From the NCBI GenBank assembly GCA_018065305.1, contig JAGHTO010000015.1, forward strand, positions 1-64,000: a stretch of DNA of 64,000 nucleotides. Direction: 5' to 3'. Positions 34,845-43,491 of this stretch are shown here, piece after piece. How positions within the stretch are numbered: the stretch's first letter is position 1; each line of letters opens with the position of its first letter. The notes beneath the pieces are model-generated. The model worked only from the letters and a program-made list of their open reading frames with translations, did no database searches and was not told the DNA's origin. The position numbers and the translations under genes are program-made. The DNA is from Candidatus Cacconaster scatequi. GTDB lineage: Bacteria; Bacteroidota; Bacteroidia; Bacteroidales; UBA932.

Positions 34845-35873
34845 TCAGTCTCCGTATTCCGCCGCTCTGGAAAGGGGAGCGATGTCAAGGGTTGTGAAAA
34901 TGTTTTCCAGATATTTGAAATGTCCAGTGATGGCTATCATCGCGGCATTGTCCGTGGTGAACCGCAGTTCCGGGAGGAATGTGGTCCAGCCGCGCTTCGC
35001 CCCCTCTTCCCGGATTCTGTTCCTCAGACCGCTGTTCGCCGATACTCCGCCGGAAATGGCCACCTGACGTATTCCGGTCTGTTTGACGGCGATAATGAGT
35101 TTCTTCAGCAATATGTCAATCAGGTCTTTCTGGAAAGAGGCGCAGATGTCGGCTTTGTTATTCTCCATAAACGCAGGGTCTTCCTTCAAGCGGTCCCGCA
35201 GGAAATAAAGCAGGGAAGTCTTGATTCCGCTGAAGCTGTAGTCAAGGCCGGGAATGTTCGGCTTTGCAAACCGGAATGCCTCGGGATTGCCCTCCTTTGC
35301 CAGCCTGTCAATGACCGGACCTCCCGGATACCCCAGGCCCATATGCTTTGCGCATTTGTCGAAGGCTTCACCGACTGCGTCATCGATTGTGTGGCCCAAT
35401 ATCTCAAAGTTCAGGGGACCGTCCACCCGTACTATCTGTGTGTGGCCTCCTGATACCAGAAGGCACAGAAAGGGGAATTCCGGAGAACGGTTCTCTTTCC
35501 CTTCGACCTTGACGAAGTGTGACAGAATGTGGCCCTGAAGATGGTTTACCTCAATCATAGGTTTGCCTGTCGCGAGGCTCAGCCCCTTGGCGAACGAGGT
35601 GCCTACCAGAAGAGAGCCCAGAAGTCCGGGACCTCTTGTGAAAGCAATCGCATCGATATCGTCCATCGTGACCCCGGCTGTCTCGAGAGCCTGGCTCACA
35701 ACCGGAACTATGTTCTGCTGATGCGCCCGCGATGCGAGTTCGGGAATCACGCCTCCGTACCTTCGATGCACTTCCTGGGAGGCCATTGTGTTCGACAGAA
35801 GATACCCGTCACGCAGCACCGCGGCGGAGGTGTCGTCACAAGAAGATTCTATACCCAGAATGGTTACTGCCAT
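34845..35873 (-). CDS. tsaD: tRNA N6-threonylcarbamoyladenosine transferase TsaD
   Basis: 342 residues from ATG 35873 (start AVTILGIESSCDDTSAAVLR, the family's N-terminus; the longer frame to 36002 would overlap tamB). Metal-binding His pair in VNHLQGH. ATP-site motifs include VSGGHT, GYPGGPVID and SGGVSANSGLR. TsaD transfers threonylcarbamoyl to A37 of ANN-decoding tRNAs, together with TsaB, TsaC and TsaE, which are not in this window. A TATTTTTG box lies 19 nt upstream. Confidence 0.96.
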   Translation of the reverse strand: MAVTILGIESSCDDTSAAVLRDGYLLSNTMASQEVHRRYGGVIPELASRAHQQNIVPVVSQALETAGVTMDDIDAIAFTRGPGLLGSLLVGTSFAKGLSLATGKPMIEVNHLQGHILSHFVKVEGKENRSPEFPFLCLLVSGGHTQIVRVDGPLNFEILGHTIDDAVGEAFDKCAKHMGLGYPGGPVIDRLAKEGNPEAFRFAKPNIPGLDYSFSGIKTSLLYFLRDRLKEDPAFMENNKADICASFQKDLIDILLKKLIIAVKQTGIRQVAISGGVSANSGLRNRIREEGAKRGWTTFLPELRFTTDNAAMIAITGHFKYLENIFTTLDIAPLSRAAEYGD

Positions 35874-35891
35874 ATACCTTATCTTTGGTTG

Positions 35892-35899
35892 CAAAAATA
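35892..35899 (-). promoter_or_regulatory. TATTTTTG -7 box of the tsaD operon
   Basis: The minus strand reads TATTTTTG (CAAAAATA on plus), 18 nt upstream of tsaD. It shares a 52-nt divergent spacer with the tamB box. Confidence 0.45.
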
Positions 35900-35911
35900 G
35901 CACTTTTCGTT

Positions 35912-35919
35912 TATCTTTG
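35912..35919 (+). promoter_or_regulatory. TATCTTTG -7 box of tamB
   Basis: TATCTTTG ends 6 nt before the ATG at 35926. This near-leaderless arrangement recurs elsewhere in the window. Confidence 0.5.
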
Positions 35920-35925
35920 CAAGTT

Positions 35926-38900
35926 ATGTCCCGGTTGAGGAAAATAGTCCTGACACTCATTCTTGCACTGCTGCTTTTTCCTGCGGCCATTGCCGTGTGC
36001 ATCCAGATTCCCGGGATTCAGACGGCGGTCTGCAACATTCTTGCGGGCAGGATAGCCGACAGTATGGGAGGCCGTGCAAGTATAGGGAGAATCTATTTTT
36101 CTCCTCCGAACTATTTGATTCTGAAGGATGTATCCCTTTATCAAAAGGAGGATGGAGACACCGTCGCCTGTGTGGGCAAGTTGCTCGTCAAAGTGGATGC
36201 AAGTTCTCTGGTTACCGCCAGTCCCAGAATCCGCCGCATCTCCATTGAGAAAGGTGCCGTGCATCTTGAGAAACTGAAGCCGATGCTGGCCCGTCTCAAT
36301 GAGGGAAAACCGCCGAAAGATACTTCGCGCGCGGGGATTGATATTCCTTTCAGCTCCTTCAGGCTGGACCGGCTGCGGGTAAGGGATTTCAGCTTCTCAC
36401 TCTTCAACCCGAACCGCAGGAAGCCTGCAGACAGGAAGAAGCATCCTGTGAAACTTGACTGGGGAGACCTGCAGCTCAGCGACATCAATCTTGAGATGGA
36501 GTCCATCGTCGTTGACAACTCCGTCAAATGTACGATCAAGAATATTTCGGCAAAAGAAAGATATGGTTTCGATATGAACACCTTCGGGTGCGACGTGGTT
36601 CTGGATACGACCGGAATCCATATCGACGGCCTGCATTATAACGACGGATATTCAAACCTTGTTTCACCCCATCTGGACCTTCTGTTCAATGATTTTACCG
36701 CCTTCAAGGATTTCTGCCGCAACGTCACCTTCGACGCCACTTTCGACAACACTTTCCTCGATTTCAAATCGTTGCGCTATTATGGCCTCAAAGACGGCAT
36801 CAACCTGAAACTGTATGTCGACGGCCGCGTGACAGGTCCTATCTGCCATCTGGACAGCGAATGTCTGGACGTACATACCGGAACGCGCCGTACCCATCTG
36901 AAACTTGTCCCGCATATTGTGGGTTTGCCGAAAAGCGCCTCCACAATGGCAAGTGTCAAAGTTCTGGATCTGACAACCGATTCCAGAGATATCGCGCAAG
37001 TTGTTTCCGAAGTCTCGAAGAAAAAGGGTTTCGACAAGCGGAAACTGTCACGCCTTGCTCCCGGTGACAGAATACGTTTCAAGGGCAAATTGGACGGGCT
37101 GTTTACTGATTTTGTAGCATACGGAAAACTTGAGGGGAGGCAGCTGGGAGTTGCGCAGGTGGATATGATATGCCGTGCCGACAAACAGAAGGGATACACA
37201 CTTGACGGATATCTTCAAACGTATGACTTCGACTTGGGTTATCTCCTCCAAAAAGATGCGCTCGGCCCTTTGACCTGCACCGGAGAGGCTGTCGCGCATA
37301 CTGGAAAGAACCTTGACGTCCAGTTGAATTCCCTTTCAATCGATTCACTGGCTCTCGGGAAACGGGTTTACAATGACATCGGAGTGGCAGGCCGATATGC
37401 AGACGGAGGGTTGAACGTTGAAATTGACTGTGATGACGAGTGGGCTGAATTCGATCTCGCCGTCAACCTTTCAAAACTTTCCCTTGAAACATCCGAACTT
37501 GACCTCGACATCAGAAATCTTTCGTTCCGGCAGGATTCGTCCTCATTGTTCATAGGGAATGTCAAGCTGGGTGCCAGCACGAATTCTTCCGGGTCTTCGG
37601 CCACATTGACCTCCTCTTTCGCAGATGTAGGATTTGATAGTGACGGGGATTTCGCATCGTTTGTCAAAAGCCTGTCACAGAAGGATTATTCCAATGTCCG
37701 TGCCCAGATGTCCGTGGTCTTCAAGGAGACGGAACCTTTGTGCAAGGTGTTCCTGCCTGAACTTTATCTTAGCCGCAACACGGCGTTTGCCTATGAATAT
37801 TCCTCAAATGAACTCGGCAGGTCTTTCCTTTATTCAGATCTGGTCGCGTGGGGAGACACGTATGTCAAGGACCTCACCCTGAGGACAACTGTCGACACCT
37901 CCGATATCTTGAATGTCAATGTAATGGCGGATATGATCAGGAGCGGAGGACTGGATTTCAAATCGCCCGACATTGACGTGGACATACTGAGCGACACGGC
38001 GTGGTCGTTCCGTGGGAGACTCAATGAATCCGGTTTCCATCTCGGGAAAGAGAGATGGAACCTGAAGTCCGACTTTGTCAGCATCCGGAAGAAACTCATT
38101 CAGATAGACAGTCTTGTTCTTTTCAATTCGGACCATTCCATTGTGGTGGACGGTACTCTGGGCGAAGGAAACAAGGACATTGATGGTGACGGGATCGAAG
38201 ATTCGGACAAACTGGCGGTCCGTTTGAATGACATAGATATGTCCCTGTTCGAGTCTCTGTTCAAAAACCCCGTCAGATTGGGCGGGACATTCAACGGGGA
38301 ATGCAGTGCCGTGAACTATTTCGGAGAGGCCGGCGGATTTCTTGCCGACCTCCGCGCAGACACTCTTGCCATAAACGGACGTCCCTTCGGCGATATGGAA
38401 ATCAGGGCCTTGTGGAATTCTTTGAACCGTCGCTTCGATATTTCACTTGAAAACACGCTCGATTTCAAGCAGCCGCTCACACTCACAGGGTCATTTTTCC
38501 CTGAAAACAGGAGCTTTGACATGGATTTCCTGCTGGACAGGCTGAATCCCGGTCTTTTCGAGCCGTTCCTTGCCGATGTTGTCAAGAATATGGGAGGCGC
38601 CGTCTCCGGTGGGATAAAAGTTCATGGCCCGCTTGACAGCCTTGAGATTTCAAGTGAGTCCTGCCGTCTTGACAGCGCTTTCTGCACGTTGGCTTATACC
38701 AATGTCCCGTATATCATCGACGGCCCGTTCTCAATCGACAACAAGGGAGTCGGCCTTGACGGAATAGTCATACTGGACAGACAGGGGAACAACGGCAGGG
38801 TCAGCGGTGGGGTCCATTTTGACAATTTCAAGAATCTGAATCTGGACACGCGCATATCGATGGAGAATCTGCTTGCGCTGAACACTACATTGAGTGACAA

Positions 38901-40149
38901 CGAAACGTTCTACGGCAAGGCGTATGCTTCAGGAACCGTACATCTCGGCGGGGCAGGGAAGAGCATGATGCTTGACATAGCGGCCCGGACAGAGGAAAAT
39001 ACGTCGATACATATCCCTGTAAGGACTTCAGGAAAGGATGTAGCCTCGCTGCTCACCTTCGTCTCCCACGGACCGAGACATGCAAGCGAATTCGACTCCC
39101 TGGTAGCCGCCCGTACTGTCATAAAGAAGAAGGCTGCGGGAGCGGGGATGGGAGTCAGCCTGCTGGTGGATGCCACACCCTCCGCGGACGTGCAGCTTGA
39201 GATCAACCGTTCGACGGGTGATATTCTCAGCGCCAGTGGGGACGGTCAGATTTCAATCACGGCAGGAGCGGGCAGGAAGTTCAACATCAAGGGTGATTAT
39301 GTTGTCCAGAGCGGAAATTACAATTTCACGCTTGTCGGCGGAATGTTGTCGAAAGATTTCAAGATAGAACCCGGAGGTACGATTTCAATGAATGGTGACA
39401 TTATGGATTCCCGTCTGGACCTGATTGCAAAATACCGAACGAAGGCATCCCTGTCGACCCTTGTGGCGGATACATCGTCAGTTGGCCTGAGGAGGAACGT
39501 GGAATGCGGAATCGGTCTCACCGGACGGCTCTCCAATCCGGAGCTTTCGTTCAAGGTGGAGATTCCTGACCTTGATCCGGCCACTATGAGTCAGGTTGAA
39601 GCAGCTCTCAACAGCGAAGAGAAGCGTATGAAGCAGGTGCTTTCACTCCTTATCTCCGGAAGTTTCGTCCCTGAACAGCAAGGCGGGATAGTCAATTCGT
39701 CAACCGTACTCTATTCCAACGTGACCGAGATGATGTCGAACCAGTTCAACAAGATTTTCAAGCAGCTGGATATTCCGCTTGATTTCGGGTTCAACTATCA
39801 GCCGACATCTGACGGAAGAAACATATTCGACGTGGCGGTTTCCACCCAGCTTTTCAACAATCGTGTCACTATCAACGGAAATATCGGCAACAGGAAGAAC
39901 ACCACCTCCAATGCGACCGACATCATAGGCGATATCGACGTCCAGATCAAGTTGAACAAGGCAGGCAAATTGCTTCTCAATGTTTTCAGCCACTCCACGG
40001 ACCAATACAGCAACTACCTCGACCAGGCTCAGCGAAACGGGGCTGGAATTGTATATAAGGAGGATTTTGACACTTTCCGGGAATTGATGCGGAAGATGTT
40101 CCGAAGCAAGAAACGCCAGCAGGCAACTCAAGACAATGAAACAAGGTAA
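35926..40149 (+). CDS. TamB-like translocation/assembly module protein (DUF490)
   Basis: 1407 residues from ATG 35926. An N-terminal membrane anchor (VLTLILALLLFPAAIAVCI) is followed by an AsmA-like start (IPGIQTAVCNILAGRIADSM) and a long run of beta-strand repeats. The last 350 residues carry the DUF490 domain (ISITAGAGRKFNIKGDYVV, LSLLISGSFVPE, FGFNYQPTSDGRNIFDVAVS, KNTTSNATDIIGDIDVQIKL). Such proteins span the periplasm as a grooved beta-helix that carries lipid, or assist barrel assembly. A TamA/BamA partner is not adjacent. The 3' end overlaps the methyltransferase gene by 14 nt. Confidence 0.92.
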   Translation: MSRLRKIVLTLILALLLFPAAIAVCIQIPGIQTAVCNILAGRIADSMGGRASIGRIYFSPPNYLILKDVSLYQKEDGDTVACVGKLLVKVDASSLVTASPRIRRISIEKGAVHLEKLKPMLARLNEGKPPKDTSRAGIDIPFSSFRLDRLRVRDFSFSLFNPNRRKPADRKKHPVKLDWGDLQLSDINLEMESIVVDNSVKCTIKNISAKERYGFDMNTFGCDVVLDTTGIHIDGLHYNDGYSNLVSPHLDLLFNDFTAFKDFCRNVTFDATFDNTFLDFKSLRYYGLKDGINLKLYVDGRVTGPICHLDSECLDVHTGTRRTHLKLVPHIVGLPKSASTMASVKVLDLTTDSRDIAQVVSEVSKKKGFDKRKLSRLAPGDRIRFKGKLDGLFTDFVAYGKLEGRQLGVAQVDMICRADKQKGYTLDGYLQTYDFDLGYLLQKDALGPLTCTGEAVAHTGKNLDVQLNSLSIDSLALGKRVYNDIGVAGRYADGGLNVEIDCDDEWAEFDLAVNLSKLSLETSELDLDIRNLSFRQDSSSLFIGNVKLGASTNSSGSSATLTSSFADVGFDSDGDFASFVKSLSQKDYSNVRAQMSVVFKETEPLCKVFLPELYLSRNTAFAYEYSSNELGRSFLYSDLVAWGDTYVKDLTLRTTVDTSDILNVNVMADMIRSGGLDFKSPDIDVDILSDTAWSFRGRLNESGFHLGKERWNLKSDFVSIRKKLIQIDSLVLFNSDHSIVVDGTLGEGNKDIDGDGIEDSDKLAVRLNDIDMSLFESLFKNPVRLGGTFNGECSAVNYFGEAGGFLADLRADTLAINGRPFGDMEIRALWNSLNRRFDISLENTLDFKQPLTLTGSFFPENRSFDMDFLLDRLNPGLFEPFLADVVKNMGGAVSGGIKVHGPLDSLEISSESCRLDSAFCTLAYTNVPYIIDGPFSIDNKGVGLDGIVILDRQGNNGRVSGGVHFDNFKNLNLDTRISMENLLALNTTLSDNETFYGKAYASGTVHLGGAGKSMMLDIAARTEENTSIHIPVRTSGKDVASLLTFVSHGPRHASEFDSLVAARTVIKKKAAGAGMGVSLLVDATPSADVQLEINRSTGDILSASGDGQISITAGAGRKFNIKGDYVVQSGNYNFTLVGGMLSKDFKIEPGGTISMNGDIMDSRLDLIAKYRTKASLSTLVADTSSVGLRRNVECGIGLTGRLSNPELSFKVEIPDLDPATMSQVEAALNSEEKRMKQVLSLLISGSFVPEQQGGIVNSSTVLYSNVTEMMSNQFNKIFKQLDIPLDFGFNYQPTSDGRNIFDVAVSTQLFNNRVTINGNIGNRKNTTSNATDIIGDIDVQIKLNKAGKLLLNVFSHSTDQYSNYLDQAQRNGAGIVYKEDFDTFRELMRKMFRSKKRQQATQDNETR

Positions 40150-40840
40150 GTTATATCTGATACCCACCCCTTTGGGAGATTATCCCCCTTCTCTTGTTCT
40201 GACACAGGAGGTGTTGAACAGGGTCAATTCAATTTCGCTGTTTTTCGTCGAGGAAATCCGCACTGCGAGAAGGTTCCTTTCCGCCGCGGGATTGAAGGGC
40301 CATATTGACACTCTGGAATTTCACGAAATCAATGAACATTCCACGGCGGAACAGATTTCCGGACTCGGACGTCTGCTCGGGGAGAGAGATGCCGCCCTCA
40401 TCTCGGAAGCCGGTCTTCCGGCGGTCGCCGATCCCGGAGCGCAACTTGTCGCAATTGCGCATCAGTCGGGGGTTGAGGTGGTGCCTATGGTGGGCCCCTC
40501 GTCACTTATGATGGCTTTGATGTCGTCGGGTCTCAACGGACAGTGCTTCGCATTCACCGGCTATCTTCCGGTAAAGAATGATGCCAGGCGTTCTGCAATT
40601 GCGGAACTTGAAAGAGTTTCCGCCCGATTGTCACAGAGCCAGATAATAATAGAAACTCCGTATCGCAATGATGCCCTTCTGCGGGACCTTCTGTCGACGC
40701 TTAAGCCGACGACGCGTCTCTGTATCGCTGCCGACATCACCCTGCCAACACAATTCATCAGAACTTTTCCCGTTTCCGTCTGGAGAAAGAACCCGGTTGA
40801 AATCGGCAAGCGTCCCTGCGTATTCATAATATTGGCATGA
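40136..40840 (+). CDS. RsmI-like SAM-dependent methyltransferase (paralogue)
   Basis: 234 residues of the tetrapyrrole/RsmI methylase fold: an N-terminal LYLIPTPLGDY, LFFVEEIRTARRFLS, the central ALISEAGLPAVADPGAQLV, VVPMVGPSSLMMALMSSG and IIIETPYRND. It parallels canonical RsmI (47889-48551) but lacks the standard DTR in the second motif (EEIRTAR instead of EDTRTS) and has a shorter C-terminus. It may methylate a different rRNA or other substrate. It is translationally coupled to tamB (14-nt overlap) and to the FAD gene (4-nt overlap). Confidence 0.85.
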   Translation: MKQGKLYLIPTPLGDYPPSLVLTQEVLNRVNSISLFFVEEIRTARRFLSAAGLKGHIDTLEFHEINEHSTAEQISGLGRLLGERDAALISEAGLPAVADPGAQLVAIAHQSGVEVVPMVGPSSLMMALMSSGLNGQCFAFTGYLPVKNDARRSAIAELERVSARLSQSQIIIETPYRNDALLRDLLSTLKPTTRLCIAADITLPTQFIRTFPVSVWRKNPVEIGKRPCVFIILA

Positions 40841-42378
40841 AAGAATTCGACATATCGTTCCCGATAAACCATACTCCCACCGAGGAGGAACTTGTTTCCG
40901 CTTCGGCGCGTGCGCTTGGTGTGGCAAAGGCTAAGGTGGCCTTTGCGAAGATTGTAAAACGTTCCCTGGACGCACGCGGCGAAATTGTGTACAGATACAG
41001 GATAGCCGCCGCATCCGAGGGGGAGACGGTGCAAGAGTACAGGCTTCCTGATTACAGGAATGTCTCATCTTCAAGGCCCGTGATAATTGTCGGAGGCGGG
41101 CCTGCAGGAATGTTCGCCTCTCTGCGCCTGCTGATGGAAGGTCTGAAGCCGGTCATTCTCGAGAGGGGGAAGGACGTACATTCCAGAAAAACCGACCTTG
41201 CTCTTCTCAACAGGGAAGGGGTCGTGAATCCCGATTCCAACTACTGTTTCGGTGAAGGCGGTGCCGGCACTTTTTCCGACGGCAAGCTCTTTACCAGGTC
41301 GAACAAGAGAGGTGACATCAGGGAAGTGCTGCATCAACTGGTCCGTTTCGGTGCGGATGAAAGTATCCTGACCGATGCTCATCCTCATATCGGAAGTGAC
41401 AGACTTCCGGAAATCGTGGAGAACATACGCAAGTGTATAGTTGAACACGGCGGGGAGTATCATTTCGGAGAGACTGTCATTGACCTCCAACAGGTGATGG
41501 ACGGCACGTCGGACAGGTGGAAGGTGGTCTGTGCCGGAGGAAATGTATACAGGGCCGCGGACGTGGTGCTTGCCACTGGCCATTCCTCCCGGGAGATATA
41601 CAAGATGTTCGACTCAAAGGGGTGGACTCTGCAGGCAAAAGGCTTCGCGATGGGTCTGAGGGCCGAGCATCCCCAGTCCCTGATAAACAGAATACAGTAT
41701 CACGGAAAATATCAGCCCGGAATGCCTGCCGCCGAGTATTCCCTGGTGGAGCAGGTGGAGGGAAGGGGAGTGTTCAGCTTCTGTATGTGTCCGGGAGGTA
41801 TTCTTGTTCCGGCCGTGTCATCCGCAGGAGAACTTGTTCTCAACGGTATGTCCGGCTCCGGCAGAAGTTCCCGTTGGGCCAATGCCGGGATTGTCTGCTC
41901 CGTGGAGCCTGAGGATGTGCCTGAGTTTGACAAATACGGGCCCTTCGGACTTATGGAGTTTCAGAAGTCAGTCGAAAGGGCGATGTTCGGTTTCTCCTAT
42001 TCGTTGAAGGCCCCGGGACAACGTATGATGGATTTCTGCAGGAGAAAGGATTCGGGCAATCTTCCCGTTTCGTCATATCAGCCCGGAGTTCTCAATGCTC
42101 CTCTTTACGAGATGCTGCCGGAATTCGTATACAGCCGGCTCCGAGTCGCCTTCTCCGAATTCGGACGGAAAATGAAAGGCTATTATACGAACGATGCCCT
42201 TGTGCTGGCCGTCGAGTCCAGAACCTCTTCGCCGGTCCGCATCCCCAGGGATGAAAACACACTGAATGCCGCCGGACTTCCCGGCCTTTACCCCTGCGGG
42301 GAGGGTTCCGGGTATTCGGGCGGCATAGTTTCCAGCGCTGTGGACGGTATCCTAGTGGCAGCCTCCATTGCAGGATGA
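40837..42378 (+). CDS. Uncharacterised FAD-dependent oxidoreductase (COG2509 type)
   Basis: 513 residues. An N-terminal domain of about 80 residues (IVKRSLDARGEIVYRYRIA) precedes the dinucleotide-binding motif VGGGPAGMFASLRL. Next come the COG2509 signature NYCFGEGGAGTFSDGKLFTR and, at the end, GLYPCGEGSGYSGGIVSSA. These proteins bind FAD and are conserved in many bacteria, but the substrate is not known. The start overlaps the upstream methyltransferase by 4 nt. The end overlaps convergent slyD by 27 nt. Confidence 0.92.
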   Translation: MKEFDISFPINHTPTEEELVSASARALGVAKAKVAFAKIVKRSLDARGEIVYRYRIAAASEGETVQEYRLPDYRNVSSSRPVIIVGGGPAGMFASLRLLMEGLKPVILERGKDVHSRKTDLALLNREGVVNPDSNYCFGEGGAGTFSDGKLFTRSNKRGDIREVLHQLVRFGADESILTDAHPHIGSDRLPEIVENIRKCIVEHGGEYHFGETVIDLQQVMDGTSDRWKVVCAGGNVYRAADVVLATGHSSREIYKMFDSKGWTLQAKGFAMGLRAEHPQSLINRIQYHGKYQPGMPAAEYSLVEQVEGRGVFSFCMCPGGILVPAVSSAGELVLNGMSGSGRSSRWANAGIVCSVEPEDVPEFDKYGPFGLMEFQKSVERAMFGFSYSLKAPGQRMMDFCRRKDSGNLPVSSYQPGVLNAPLYEMLPEFVYSRLRVAFSEFGRKMKGYYTNDALVLAVESRTSSPVRIPRDENTLNAAGLPGLYPCGEGSGYSGGIVSSAVDGILVAASIAG

Positions 42379-42882
42379 GCAGTTGCCCCCGCAATTGTGG
42401 GCAAGTTCACCGTGCAGGCCTTCCTCAAGTTCTTTGTCCGTCGCGTCTCTTATTGCTGTGATTTCTCCTGTGAAGTTGAGGACCTTGTCCGCGAGTTCGT
42501 GGTTGAAATCCATCTTTACGGTCTCTTTCCCGACTGAAACCACCTTGCCCTGCATTATTCCTCCCGCCTGATTCATCATCGGGATGACGTTTCCGACGAA
42601 GAGGATGTCTGTGCGTACCTTTCCGTCCTGCTCGAAAATCTTCAAGGGAAGGTCCACGATTGCCGACGGGTCGCTTTTCCCATACCCTTCTTCGGGAGAG
42701 AGGGTGAACTCGAAGCTGTCTCCGACCTCCTTGCCCTTGATGTATTCTTCAAATTTGGGCAGCAGACTCCCGACTCCGAAGATGAACTCCAGAGGATTGT
42801 CTTTCTTTGCTTCGTCCTTTACCTGTCCGTCCACTACCAGACGATATGTCAGTGAAACCACTTTTCTCTCTTCAATTTTCAT
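42352..42882 (-). CDS. slyD: FKBP-type peptidyl-prolyl isomerase SlyD
   Basis: 176 residues. Standard SlyD layout: FKBP core start VVSLTYRLVVDGQVKDE, NPLEFIFGVGSLLPKFEEYI, an insert-in-flap chaperone domain (PEEGYGKSDPSAIVDLP), then MDFNHELADKVLNFTGEI closing the core. The short C-terminal tail is cysteine- and histidine-rich (NCGGNCSSCNGGCH), a metal-binding tail as seen in nickel-handling SlyD proteins, though shorter. It catalyses prolyl isomerisation and chaperones folding in the cytoplasm. The start overlaps the zeta-like gene by 11 nt. Confidence 0.94.
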   Translation of the reverse strand: MKIEERKVVSLTYRLVVDGQVKDEAKKDNPLEFIFGVGSLLPKFEEYIKGKEVGDSFEFTLSPEEGYGKSDPSAIVDLPLKIFEQDGKVRTDILFVGNVIPMMNQAGGIMQGKVVSVGKETVKMDFNHELADKVLNFTGEITAIRDATDKELEEGLHGELAHNCGGNCSSCNGGCH

Positions 42883-43453
42883 AATTGCTTAATTTCATTA
42901 TTTTGTTGTATATCTTTTCATTGTAAATCCGTATCGGATAACTCAGCCCCCCTTCGGCCACCTTCAGCCTCTTGGAGTCGGAGTTGTCGATTATCAGCCA
43001 GTAGTTGCAGACCGGTATGTAGATGTTCCTCAGATTTTCCAACCCTTGAGCGTATCTTCTGACGATGGTTTCCCTCTCGATGTCGTGTCCTCCGGCGGCC
43101 ACCCTCATCGCGACTCTCTTTATTGCAAGTTCCGGGCTCCTGAGCCAGAAGAAGACAACGATAACCATATATCCCTTCCTCTGAGCCTCTACGATGGTTT
43201 TTGCAAAGCTTCTGGTCGCAAGGGTGGTCTCGATGCCGAAATCCTCGTTCTTGTCAATCAGTTCCTTCACTCTGTCCATCATCAGCCGGCTGGCTCTGAG
43301 CGCCTCCTTCTCGGGATTCTCGGGGGAGAGCCTTTCCGCTATCTCGTCAGCGTTGACATATTCGTCCACGTTCAGCATATCGGGCAGCATAGTGTAGGTG
43401 GCGGTTGTCTTTCCCGCTCCGTTGCATCCGGATATGATGTACATTCTGGCCAT
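42872..43453 (-). CDS. Zeta-toxin-like P-loop kinase
   Basis: 193 residues. Walker A GCNGAGKTT near residues 9-17, followed by VDEYVNADEIAERLSPENP and the substrate-site segment FGIETTLATRSFAKTI. The later VVFFWLRSPELAIKRVAMRV and RRYAQGLENL are typical of zeta-like UDP-sugar kinases. True zeta toxins phosphorylate UDP-N-acetylglucosamine and are held by an epsilon antitoxin. No antitoxin gene is seen on either side, so this is probably a chromosomal zeta-like kinase with an unknown physiological role. A TAAATTTG box lies 7 nt upstream; slyD overlaps its end. Confidence 0.85.
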   Translation of the reverse strand: MARMYIISGCNGAGKTTATYTMLPDMLNVDEYVNADEIAERLSPENPEKEALRASRLMMDRVKELIDKNEDFGIETTLATRSFAKTIVEAQRKGYMVIVVFFWLRSPELAIKRVAMRVAAGGHDIERETIVRRYAQGLENLRNIYIPVCNYWLIIDNSDSKRLKVAEGGLSYPIRIYNEKIYNKIMKLSNYEN

Positions 43454-43460
43454 GTCCGCG

Positions 43461-43468
43461 CAAATTTA
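43461..43468 (-). promoter_or_regulatory. TAAATTTG -7 box of the zeta-like gene
   Basis: The plus strand reads CAAATTTA, so the minus strand has TAAATTTG, 7 nt upstream of the start. It probably drives the zeta-like gene and slyD separately from the upstream fucosidase fusion. Confidence 0.45.
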
Positions 43469-43491
43469 GAAATCTGTTTCCGCAATTCCAA

